The translations under genes were made by a program, and so were the position numbers. The notes beneath the pieces are model-generated. The model was not told the origin of the DNA, searched no databases, and saw only the letters and a list, made by a program, of their open reading frames with translations. Below, one piece after another: positions 44,629 through 55,280 of a DNA stretch of 64,000 bases; position 1 is the stretch's first letter; every line of letters begins with the position of its first letter. Source of the stretch: Astragalus membranaceus (lineage: Eukaryota > Streptophyta > Magnoliopsida > Fabales > Fabaceae). The stretch spans positions 74,194,818-74,258,817 of the forward strand of contig CM076846.1 in assembly GCA_039519185.1 (NCBI GenBank), written 5' to 3'.

Positions 44629-44990
44629 AATCGATTATAAGGATGCCACACTCAAGCATACAATCGATTCTTAACATTCCCTATAAGGCCATAATCGATT
44701 TCATCATGCATTAAGGAAGCACATAATCAATTTACGGCTTTGAGGAAAGCACATAATCGATTCATCATGTCTTAAGGAAAGTACATAATCGATTCATCCA
44801 TGTTTTAAGGAAAGCTAATAATCGATTTCATTCCTATTTCCATAAAACTACAATCGATTTGCATCTTCCCTATTTTAATTAAAATCGATTTCCTCCTTAG
44901 TCTAATCAAGCAAAGAATCGATTACAATACTAACTCCTTTCAAGCTAATAATCGATTACACACCTCTTTCATTCAAGCATATAATCGATT
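44629..44990. promoter_or_regulatory. Phased AATCGATT array, element A 3' LTR
   Basis: Twelve sites at 44629, 44662, 44693, 44725 (AATCAATT), 44755, 44787, 44820, 44852, 44883, 44916, 44950 and 44983. Mean spacing 354/11 = 32.2 bases. Spacers are mostly unrelated. The last site is 46 bases before the TATA box. Confidence 0.85.
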
Positions 44991-45035
44991 AACTCATTTC
45001 CATAAACAACTCAACATCATATTTTTCCTAAAGCC

Positions 45036-45043
45036 TATAAATA
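45036..45043 (+). promoter_or_regulatory. TATA box of element A 3' LTR
   Basis: TATAAATA in GCCTATAAATAGAGGC, identical to 114-121. Confidence 0.7.
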
Positions 45044-45759
45044 GAGGCCTCACTTTTCATTCTCAACACAACTCATTCTTGCATCTGAAACTCTATCATT
45101 CTTCTCATCACTTTCACTCTTCTTACACTTGCTAAAATCTTTATTTGAGAGCTTTATATTCCAAATAGGTTGAGTTGTATTACTTGTGCTTCAATTTGTT
45201 TTATCTACACTATTGAGTGTATCATCATTTTCCTTATCATTTCTTATTTTTTGGTGTGATCCCAAGGTATTCAAGAGAGGTGATATCTCTTGGTTTTTAA
45301 GCTCTTTTACATAGGGAGGTGATATCCCGGTTTTGTGTAAAGAGGTCTTAGTTTAGGGTGTGATCCCAAGGTATTCAAGAGAGGTGATATCTCTTGGTTT
45401 TAAAGTTCTTTTACATAGGGAGGTGATATCCCGGTGTTGTGTGTAGAGGTCTTTGGTTGTAAAGGTTTCTAGCTGAACCTGTTTTAAAAGCTAGTGATTG
45501 ATTAAAATCCCTTGGAGTTTTCCTTGGGGACTGGACGTAGGTCACTGGGAGGTGACCGAACCAGGATAAATCTCTGCGTGTCTTCTTCTTTCCCTTTATC
45601 TCTTTTATTTTCCTTGCAAGCTATTTTATTGCCTTATCGCTCTTATTCTAATCAAAACATTTTCTTAAGCGCTTTGTTTTAAATACTTTATCTGCTAATC
45701 ACTATTTTTTTAATTTCACAATTCACCCCCCTCTTGTGTTTGAAGTCACTTGGTCAACA

Positions 45760-46301
45760 TTAGCCGGGCTTAGCGTTCGCGCAGTCGGCATTATGTTAAA
45801 AGTTAAAGAATGCGGTTCACCAGGCTTAGAGTTCGCGCAGTCGGTGTCGTGTTCGATTGGTTTCATAATTGAACCGAGAGTGTTGTTAGGGGTCTCGGTA
45901 GAACTCACTGAGATTGTATCTCATTGTTTATATGTTGTTGTTTTACAGAGAAACAGGGACAGCAGAAATCCAAGAGGCACAAGTAGGTTGAGCTCAGGCG
46001 ACTGCTGATGACTTGGCTTTTATGCTGAAGTTTATATTTCCTATTGTTGTCTATGTATTGAAACACTATGTCCTTAGTGCTATATCTTTCTTCCGCTTTC
46101 TTGTATGATACTGAATACTATAGTTGCTGATGGTTTATGGTCTGAGAACCGTATCGTCTTGTTTGTGTATAAGACTGTTTGGTTTATATTCAGCGAAAAA
46201 TTATAGTGATATTCAGTGTCTAAGCAGGAAATATATCTCTGATGTTCTAGGGATGGTGCACATGAGTATTTTTACTAAATAAAAAATCCCGGGGTGTTAC
46301 A
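45760..46301 (+). repeat. Element E 5' LTR, last part
   Basis: Matches 62026-62528. It begins TTAGCCGGGC, the place where element A inserted. Hairpin CACTGAGAT/ATCTCATTG at 45906-45926. It ends CCGGGGTGTTACA. Confidence 0.88.
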
Positions 46302-46303
46302 GT

Positions 46304-46315
46304 TGGTATCAGAGC
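46304..46315 (+). other. Primer-binding site of element E (tRNA-iMet)
   Basis: TGGTATCAGAGC, two bases after the 5' LTR. Confidence 0.9.
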
Positions 46316-46439
46316 AGTTCGACCTAGTCGGACTTAGTGTAGGGTTGAGTCAATTCCTTGTTAGTCCTTGTTGTAATTATACTTGTGATGCTAAGAGACT
46401 TTGAGCCTGATCAACTTAATACTTAGTGCGTCATAAGCG

Positions 46440-47080
46440 GAATTATGGCAGGATGATCAAGACGCAATCCTCAACCAAGACCGGAATCTCCAACCGGTGC
46501 ATCCTCAGGGAAGGTGACATGACATTGGAAGAATACATCGCCAAGTTTGAGAAGTTGTCTCAGTTTTACCAAGTGGTAAAGTAAGCTCCGGATGACGAAT
46601 GGAGAATGCAGATGTATAAGAGGGGCCTTAGTACTTTTATGGCTTAGGGTATCAGTTCTTATACTATTACCAATTATCTTGCCTTGGTACAATTAGCCTA
46701 TGTCGCCGAGGATGATCTCATGGGGAATACGGGAAAGGAAAGAAGGTAGTTGAATTACCAACTCGGAATGCAAAGTCCAAAGATAATTTCATCAAAGGAA
46801 AAGCAGGTGCAATTCTTTGATTCTTCAAAGGCCAGAAGATGTTCTAACTGTGGAAAGCCTCACAGCGGTGATTGCAAGCGAAGATCTAATCGGTGCTATT
46901 ATAGTAATGTAGAGGGTCACTATGGTAAAGAGTGCCCTGTAAGGAAGAGTTCCAAGGAGTTACAAGCGGCTCCAAGGCAAGGACGAGTCAACACTCTAGA
47001 TGCTTAGACTGTTACAACTCCTGACAATTTACTGAGGGTCATGTCCAGACCTAATCTTTGTGTCAAATTGTCCACTTCTC
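46440..47080 (+). pseudogene. Element E gag fragment
   Basis: Homologous to the second half of the C Gag: LREGDMTLEEYIAKFEKLSQ, then LALVQLAYVAEDDL, then knuckles CSNCGKPHSGDC and CYYSNVEGHYGKEC. In the second knuckle one zinc-binding Cys has become Ser. The N-terminal half, including MARRGRG, is absent. In-frame stops occur, among others TAG at 47005-47007 where C has a Gln codon. No function is possible. Confidence 0.8.
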
Positions 47081-47226
47081 ATAGGAGGCAGAAGTTTCGT
47101 TGCAGAATTTATTTGTTCGATTATGAGATGTATGGACATCGTCTTGGGTACGAATTGGATGACTGCAAATCATGTTATAATCGACTGTGTTAATTAACTT
47201 TCAGTTTCGCTTTAGAATCAGTTGAA

Positions 47227-48747
47227 TTGTCAAGGACAAATTCTGAATCAGTTATCTCGTTCACCTTAGCCGGTCAATCTTTATTCCAAGGTGCGGAAGC
47301 TTATGTTAGTATGTTATCTACATCCACTGAAACTAGTTTAAATTTGGCAGACGTTCAAGTAGTGAATGACTTTTTGGATGAAGTCTCTTCTGTACCTCCT
47401 GACCGAGAGGTAGAGTTTTCTATAGAGTTGGTTCCTGGAAAAGGATCAATATCTATTGCCCCTTATAGAATGTCTCCTTTAGAATTGAAGGAATTGAAGT
47501 CTCAACTTGAAGAGTTGATCTCAAAGAGGTTCATTCAACCGAGTGTTTCTCCATGGGGTGCTCTGGTGTTGCTAGTCAAAAAGAAATATGGTAGCATGAG
47601 ATTGTGCATTGATTATTGACAACTCAACAAAGTGACGATCAAGAACAAATATTCTTTGACAAGGATACACGAATTGCTGGATCAAGTTCGAGGTGCAGTG
47701 GTATTTTCTTAAATTGACCTGAGGTCGGGCTATCATCAAATCAAAGTTAGAGCCTTAGATATTCCGAAGACTGCTTTCCGTACGAGGTATGGACATTACG
47801 AGTTTGTAGTGATGCCCTTCGGTTTGACTAATGCTCCGGCAGTATTCATGGACTACATGAACCGAGTTTTTCACACTTACCTGGATCAATTTGTGGTGGT
47901 TTTTATTGACGATATCTTGGTGTACTCAAAGACCATTGAGGATCATGATTAACATCTCCGCATTGTTCTGAATGTAAAAGAAGTTGTACGCGAAACCTTC
48001 GAAGTCTGATTTCTGGATGCCAGAGGTAAAGTTTTTGGGACATGTGATTTCACAATCGGGAGTGGATGTAGACCCCAATAAGGTGGAAGCTGTGTTAAAC
48101 TGGGAACGACCATCATCGGTAATAGAGATCAAAAGTTTCTTGGGTCTACCTTGTTACTATAGGAGATTTATTCAAGGGTTCTCACAGTTACTTCTTCCAC
48201 TTACTCGATTAACTCGTAAGGGTCAGCCGTTTACGTGGGATGCCGATTGTGAGGAATGTTTTCAAGAATTGAAAAATCAGTTGACTTCTGCTCCGATCCT
48301 GATTCTTCCCGATCCGTCATTGGAATTCCAGATTTACAGTGATACTTCTGGGAAGGGTTTAGGATGTGTTCTCATGTAGAATCAACAAGTGGTAGCTTAT
48401 ACATCCAGGCAATTAAAGTCTCATGAGAAGAATTATCTAACTCATGATTTGGAGTTCAGCTAGCGTGTATCCGCCGAAGATTTGGAGACATTACCTGTAT
48501 GAGTCTCGTTTCGAAATCTTTAGTGATCACAAAAGTTTAAAGTATATGTTTAATCAGAAAGAACTGAATAACAGGCAGAGAAGATGGGTGGAGTTTCTGA
48601 AGGATTATGACTTCCAGTTGAAGTATCATCCTTTAGAAACTGCCAATGTTGTAGCTGATGCGCTGAGTAGGAAATCCATTCACATGGCAGAGTTAATGAT
48701 GCAAGAAATGGAATTGTTAGAGTCTTTTAGATCTAAGACGGGATACA
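47227..48747 (+). pseudogene. Element E pol fragment (RT and RNase H)
   Basis: Reverse transcriptase and RNase H of the Tekay type, broken by stops and frameshifts. Readable blocks: FSIELVPGKGSISIAPYRM (47420), WGALVLLVKK, KIDLRSGYHQIKV-like with a stop, FRTRYGHYEFVVMPFGLTNA, the intact active site FIDDILVYS near 47905, then in another frame FLGHVISQSGVDVDPNKVEA and YYRRFIQGFSQ. RNase H follows (YSDTSGKGLGCVLM; IWRHYLYESRFEIFSDHKSL), up to NVVADALSRKSIHMAEL. Stops at 47617-47619 and 48377-48379 sit where relatives have Arg and Gln. The gene stops at the F insertion; no integrase is readable afterwards. Confidence 0.88.
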
Positions 48748-49479
48748 TGTAACGCCCAAATATTTAATTAAATTATTTAATTAAATATTTAGGTATCCAC
48801 TTATTTATTTATTTATTTTAGTTAATGTAATTATATTAGCATTTGATTAAGAGGTGTATAATTGGATAATGGGAGATGGTGTTAGTGATCGGGCTTAAGC
48901 TGTGGAGAAAAGCCCGTGATCCAAAAGCCCACTAGCTAGGCGCATAGGTGAAGCGCCTAGGCTAGGGTTTTGCCTCATTTTACGTTTTGTTTGAGAAAAA
49001 GAGAGAGAGGAGTCGTGAATTGGAGAGAGGAGAGGAGAAGGGGATTCGGCGCACATCCAAGAGAGAAGAGGAGAAGGATTTCGCGAGTTCAAGGAGAAGA
49101 AAGAAGCTGTGTTGCTTAGGTTACTGTTGGTGACTTGATCAAGAGGATTAGTGCTCTCCTACTATAAGGTAAGGGTGGGGTTCTTCCTTATAATAGGGTT
49201 TTATGATGGGGTTATGTGGGAATAGGTCCTATGATACCTCTTGCTTGATTTTGATGTTTGGCTTGATGATAGTTGAATCATGACTAGGTTGAATTGAAAT
49301 ATTGGCTTGTTGGTGATTGTTGTGACTCTAAAAATTGGTGTTCATTGTTGTTATCACGAATTGCATGCTAAGTGTTCGATTAATTGTCGTTTGATATTGT
49401 GATCGACAATTCATGATAATTGACATTGGTGGTTAAGAATTGGTGATTTAAATTGGTGAAATAACAGAATTATTGACCC

Positions 49480-49910
49480 CTAGGGCGCCATGGGTGCCAT
49501 TGTCCTAGTTGCTGTTTTTGGGGCCCCGGTGCTGGGCGCCATTGGCGGGTGCTGTGTTGCTATTTCTGGCGCCCTGTGTGTGGGCGCCGTGTGCCAGGAT
49601 GGTTGTTGCTGCTGTGTTCTGAGTCATGGGCGCCAGAGTTGCTGTTGTTGTGTTCCCTGTGTGAGTTACAGTTTTAGGCGCTCTGTGCATAGGCGCCGTG
49701 TCTGGTGCGTGTCACTGTGCCATGTTGCGTTTTCTGTTGTGTTCTGGCCTGTCTGGGCGCCAAGGGCGCCGTTTCCTGCAGTGTTGCCTGTTGTGTTGCT
49801 GCCTGTTGCTAGGCGCCCTGCTCCCGGGCGGCAAAGTCATGTGTGTTGCGTTTGTTGCTAGGCGCCCTGCTCTTGGGCACCAGGTTCAGTTGTGTTGCCT
49901 GTTGCTAGGC
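49480..49910. repeat. GGCGCC island in LTR F
   Basis: Scattered GGGCGCC and AGGCGCC units with longer spacers than in H, continuing at 57730-57800 after element G. G inserted inside this island with target CGCCC. Confidence 0.7.
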
Positions 49911-49914
49911 GCCC

Positions 49915-51989
49915 TGTAACACCCTAAATTATTTAATTAATTTATTTAATTAAGCATTTAGGAATTTAAATTAATTAATTGAATATAATTTAATTATTAG
50001 AAATTATATTAATATGTGTAGGTGGTATTAGAAGATGGAGGCGCCAAATTAGATGGACTTGGGCTTAAGTGAGAAGCCCAAGCCCATGAATCAAGTCATA
50101 TGCGAAGTGGCCAAGGCGCCTAGGGGTTAGGGTTCTTTTGTTAGAATTTGCGAAAGTAAGAATAGAGAGAAAGAAAAGGAGAAGTGCGCCGTAGAGGGAG
50201 AAGAAGAGAGGAGAAGGTCGCATGCTCCAAGGAGAAAAGAGGAACGTGATTCTGTTGCCGTGGTTCCGATCGTGACCGTCTCTAGGGCTCCTATTCTTCA
50301 AATTCGAGGTAAGGGGAGTTCTATCAATTTTTATAATAATTCCTATGATAGATTTTAGGTAGTGATGGCCTAGATGAACCATGATCATGATTATGTTTGT
50401 GAATCCATGTTCTTATTGGTGATGTATGCGTAATGTCCTTAGTTTGTGGCTGAAAATTCATGTTCGGTGTGGTATGGGCGCCTAGGGCGCCATATGTTTG
50501 ATGAATGTTGCTGGATTTCTATGCTGAAATTGTGATGATTTTGATGTTGCTGGATTCTTGTGCTGAAAATTGTGATGATTTTGATGTTGCTGGATTTCTG
50601 TGCTGAAAATAGTGATGAAATGTTGTTGCTGGGAGTGTTCTGGGCGCCAGGCGCCCTGTGCTGGGCGCCAAGGGCGCCAGTGCGTGTTGCTGTGCGTGTG
50701 TGGAGCGCTGGGCGCTGAGCGCCCGTGTGTGTGCGTGTGTGTTGCGCCAAGGCGCTGGGCGCCCATATGCGTGTGTTGTGACAATGAAAAGATGTTTTGG
50801 TGTCTTTAAAAATTCTCTTTTGCGTATGATCAGTGGTTTTAACGATTTAGTGTCAAAAATGATGATTTTGACGATGATGCCCCTAGTGGCTAGTTAAATG
50901 ACTGTTTTGCCCTTAGTGGCTAATATTATTTATAATGACATGTGAATGACTGTTTTGCCCTTAGTGGCTAATATTATTTATAATGACGTGTAAATGACTG
51001 TTTTGCCCTTAGTGGCTATTATTATTTGTAATGACGTGTAAATGACGATGATGCCCTTGGTGGCTAGTAAATGACGTTTTTGCCCTCAGTGGCTATTGTT
51101 TGAGTTGATGATGTTTATGTAAAAGTGACGATGAAACCCAGTGGCTAAGTGATGTTAAGGCCTAAATGGCTAAGTGATGTTGTTGTGTAAATTGTGGATT
51201 GACAGGTGCTGTGCCTCTGAATTGGCAATTCGGTAAGTGACGGGTCACATAGTTGACCGTGATTTGTGTGTTTGTGAGTGGTGCATGTCATAGTGTCTCA
51301 TGCCCCATATGCATAAACCCAGTGACGTTTTTGAGGCCCAAAAGGCTAAGTGACGATGAGGCCATAATGGCTAAGCGACGTTTGTGAAAAGGTACCTCAT
51401 GCATATGCCCGCGAGTGGGTTGCATTTCATATGCCCACGTGACATAATGATGAGTTTATGTAGTGATGTGATTGATGATTGTGATGTGATTATTCTAGAG
51501 CTGTGACTTGACTTATTATTTATCATATGATTTATTATATGGATTGAATTGGACTCACCCTTCTGTTTGAATGTTACCCCTATGCAGTAACGTGCAGGTG
51601 ATTGCGAGTGAAGGACTAGGTACCTTCACTAATTCGAGTCGAGTCGTCACGCTCTGATACGTAGCACTCAGGGGGGGGGGGGGGGGGGACGAACTTGATG
51701 TTTATGAATTATTTCAGCTGTTATGCTTTGTTGACAATTCTGTTTTATTTTGTTATTCCGCTGCGTAGTTGGTGTTTATTGACGTTAAGTTTATTTGCGA
51801 TGATAAATGTGTTTTTGAGGGTCTCCTCTTAGTGACGTGCTACGTGATGCAGGATTACTATGTTTGAGCTGTTTTAATTGAGAAGCATTATTTTATTGAA
51901 GTATGTGTAACATTCCTCGTGCGAAACAAATTTTTGAAAACTCTGATATTTTTCCCAACTAAAAGAACGGTTAGAAAAGGGGTGTTACA
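49915..51989 (+). repeat. Element G 5' LTR, 2075 bases
   Basis: Lacks about 333 bases (junction near 50777) present at 56176-56508 of the 3' LTR, removing most of the GCGCTGG island and the GGAAAGCT module. The hairpin at 51573-51591 has one disrupted pair. A G run of 18 lies at 51671-51688. Confidence 0.9.
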
Positions 51990-51993
51990 TTAG

Positions 51994-52005
51994 TGGTATC
52001 AGAGC
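51994..52005 (+). other. Primer-binding site of element G (tRNA-iMet)
   Basis: TGGTATCAGAGC four bases after the 5' LTR. Confidence 0.9.
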
Positions 52006-52107
52006 AGTTCGGTCTGTCCGGCCAAGTTGTCCATTCGTAGTGTCAACTGGCAACAGTGTGTTGTCAGTTATATCTAACTGTTGTTTGTTTGTAGCAATTG
52101 AGTTGAG

Positions 52108-55100
52108 ATGGCTGGGAGGATCGATGCTGCTGCTGTTGTTGTTGGGCTGCTGCTGAATGTTGTAAGAAGTGGAGTCTTGCTTTATCTGCTATGTGTGGGG
52201 ATATGGTTGTCGATACTCCTGCGAAGGGGTCAGTGATTACTTCCCAGGTGTGTTCTCAGTGTCCCGTGTCGATCTTCGGCAGGGACTTTGTTGTGAATTT
52301 TGTTTGCTTGCCAGTGAGAGGTCTGGATGTAATCTTGGGCATGGACTGGTTAGAAAATAACCACATCCATATCAATTGTCGTAGCAAGTCGGTTAGTTCG
52401 GGGAAGAAGATTCTGCTTTGGTATCCGCTGGTCAGTTGAAGAAGTTGAGGAAAGAAGGAGTTCAGCTATTTTCGTTGATGGTATCGTTGTCTGCTGGGAG
52501 TCGAGCTGTTATTGAAGAATTGCAAGTGGTACGCGGGTTTCCTGAGGTTTTTCCTGACGAAATTCCGGGTGTGCCGCCGGAGAGGGAAGTTAAGTTTTCG
52601 ATTGATCTTGTACCTGGTACGAGGCCTATGTCTATGGCACCGTACAGGATGTCGACGTCTGAATTGTCTGAGTTGAAGACGCAACTCGAAGAATTGCTCG
52701 AGAAAAAGTTTGTGAGACCGAGTGTATCACCGTGGGGAGCTCCGGTATTGTTGGTAAAGAAGAAGGATGGGAGTATGAGGTTATGTGTGGACTATCGTCA
52801 ATTAAATAAGGTGACAATCAAGAACAAGTATCCGTTTCCGAGGATCGACGATTTGATGGATCAGTTAGTAGGTGCCCGTGTTTTCAGCAAAATTGATTTG
52901 AGGTCCGGATATCATCAGATTAAAGTGAAGGATGAGGATGTTCAGAAGAGCATGCTGAGCACCTGAAGACAGTGTTAGAAGTTCTGAAAGAGAAAAAGTT
53001 GTATGCTAAGTTATCAAAGTGTGAGTTCTGGCTGAAAGAGGTGAGTTTCCTTGGGCACGTGATTTCTGGTAATGGTATTGCGGTTGATCCGGCAAAAGTG
53101 GAAGCAGTGTTGGAGTGGGAGGCTCCGAAGTCCGCAACAGAGATTAGAAGCTTTTTAGGTTTGGCTGGGTACTACAGGAGGTTCATCGAGGGTCTTTCCA
53201 AGTTGGCCCTTCCGTTGACTCGGTTGACTTGTAAGGGTAAAGTTTTGTTTGGGATGCTCGGTGTGAGGAAAGTTTTATGGAACTGAAAAAGAGATTGACA
53301 ACGTCGCCTGTTTTGACGCTGCCTAATCCGGAGGAACCGCTTGTTGTATATTGTGACGCGTCAAAGATGGGTCTTGTTGGTGTGCTGATGCAAGATGGGA
53401 AAGTCGTTGCGTATGCGTCGAGGCAGTTGCGGATTCATGAGAAAAATTACCCTACACATGATTTGGAATTGGCTGCTGTGGTATTTGTGCTTAAGATTTG
53501 GAGGCACTACCTTTATGGTTCGAGGTTTGAAGTGTTCAGCGATCATAAGAGTCTAAAATATCTGTTCGATCAGAAATAGTTGAATATGAGACAGCGTCGG
53601 TGGTTGGAGCTCTTGAAGGATTATGACTTTGGTTTGAATTATCATTCCGGCAAAGCTAATGTCGTGGCTGATGCTTTAAGCAGGAAGTCTTTGCATATGT
53701 CGGCAATGATGGTGAAAGAATTAGAGTTGATTGAGGAATTCAGAGATTTGAGTTTGGTTTGTAAAATGACACCTCGCAGTGTCAAGCTGGGAATGTTAAA
53801 GATCGATAATGGTTTCCTGGGCAGCATCAGAGAAGCTCAGAAGTCAGATGTCAAGTTAGTAGATTTAATTAATGGGGTTGGTCAATCTGAAGATGAAGAT
53901 TTCACATTAGATTCCAGTGGTGTGTTGAGGTTCCGGGGTAGGATTTGTGTTCCGGATGATGAGGAAATGAAAAAGGCAATTTTAGAGGAGGGTCACCGTA
54001 GCAAGTTGAGTATCCATCCTGGAGCGACGAAAATGTATCAAGATCTGAAAAAGATGTTTTGGTGGTATGGTATGAAGAGGGATGTGGCACAGTTTGTGTA
54101 TGCCTGTTTGACCTGTAAAAAGTCGAAGGTTGAACACCAGAAGCCAGCAGGGTTAATGCAACCGTTGGAAGTTCCAGAGTGGAAGTGGGATAGCATTGCG
54201 ATGGATTTTGTGACGGGATTGCCGAATACAGTTAAGGGTCATGACGCTATTTGGGTGATCGTTGATAGGTTAACGAAGTCTGCTCACTTTGTTCCTATTA
54301 ATATCACTTATCCGGTGTCGAGGTTGGCAGAGATTTATGTCAACGAAATTGTGAAGTTGCACGGTGTTCCGAAGAGTATTGTGTCAGATAGGGATCCGAG
54401 GTTCACTTCTGAGTTTTGGACGAGTTTGCAGAAGGAATTGAGTTCAAAGCTGAAAATGAGTTCGGCGTATCATCCTCAGACAGATGGTCGGTCAGAGAGG
54501 ACAATTCAGTCGTTAGAAGATTTGTTGAGGGCGTGTGTATTGGAACAACGGGGTTCATGGGATTCCTACCTTGCGTTGATTGAGTTTACCTATAACAACA
54601 GTTTCCATTCCAATATCGGGATGGCGCCGTTTGAAGCATTGTATGGTCGAAAGTGTAGAACGCCTTTGTGTTGGTATGAGTCGAGAGAGAGTGTAGTGTT
54701 GGGACCGGAGATTGTTCGGGAGACTACAGAGAAAATCAAGATGATCCGTGAAAAGATGAAGGCTTCGCAGAGTCGTCAGAAGAGTTATCATGACAAGCGG
54801 AGGAAAGATTTAGAATTTCAAGAAGGTGAGCATGTGTTCTTGAGGGTTTCTCCCATTACCGGTGTTGGTCGAGCGTTGAAATCGAAGAAGCTCACTCCTC
54901 GATTTGTTGGTCCTTATCAGATTTCTGAAAGAATCGGAAATGTGGCGTATAGAGTGGCTTTACCGCCAAATCTTTTGAATTTGCATGACGTGTTTCATGT
55001 ATCGCAACCTCGGAAGTATGTTTCGGATCCATCTCATGTGATCCATATGGATGATGTAGAGGTGCGGGATAATCTCACTGTGGAGACGATTCCCGTACGG

Positions 55101-55268
55101 ATTGTGGATCGTGAAGTGAAAGCGCTTAGAGGCAAAGAGATTGCATTAGTGAAAGTGGTTTGGTTGGGAGCTGCCGGCGAGAGTATGACTTGGGAGCTAG
55201 AGAGCAAGATGCGAGAGTCCTACCCAGAGTTATTTGATCAGGTAAATTTTGAGGACGAAATATTCTAA
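52108..55268 (+). pseudogene. Element G remnant gag-pol
   Basis: Starts MAGRIDAA like H, then about 1.06 kb (gag, knuckles, protease Asp) is missing and the sequence resumes at the H equivalent of SAMCGDMVVDTPAKG. Two single-T losses in T runs (near 52400 and 53248) and a 172-base deletion at about 52953 shift the frame. The 172-base deletion removes the FIDD active-site block of reverse transcriptase. A TAG at 53577-53579 replaces a Glu codon of H. From 53580 to 55268 the frame is open for 562 residues: end of RNase H, integrase (HPGATKMYQDL, MDFVTGLP, SDRDPRF, DGRSERT) and the C-terminal segment with WLGAAGESMTWELE. The integrase part looks intact but lacks any upstream frame. Confidence 0.92.
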
Positions 55269-55280
55269 GTGGGGGAGAGT

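Larger units (their letters stand above)
1..45759 (+). mobile_element. Element A: Sirevirus-like Ty1/copia, split by B and C
   Basis: Plus-strand copia element whose 5' LTR begins left of the window: base 1 aligns with base 44923 of the 3' LTR, 552 bases into the repeat. Its parts in the window are 5' LTR (1-663 and 35215-35388), PBS, gag interrupted by element C, a protease-region remnant, polypurine tract and 3' LTR (44371-45759). The internal region outside the insertions is only about 2.2 kb, so nearly all of pol is missing and the copy is defective. The Sirevirus-like call rests on the long Gag with a coiled-coil stretch and the 3' internal sequence ending in repeated G-rich tracts; that lineage call is inference. 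It lies inside the 5' LTR of element E. The right-hand target copy should be TTAGC at 45760-45764; the left copy is outside the window. Confidence 0.85.
44371..45759 (+). repeat. Element A 3' LTR, 1389 bases
   Basis: Complete LTR, TGTGAATATATG to TTGGTCAACA. It holds the AATCGATT array 44629-44990, TATA box 45036-45043 and the duplicated leader unit (45250-45450). It is the uninterrupted reference that shows B inserted at TCTTC. Confidence 0.92.
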
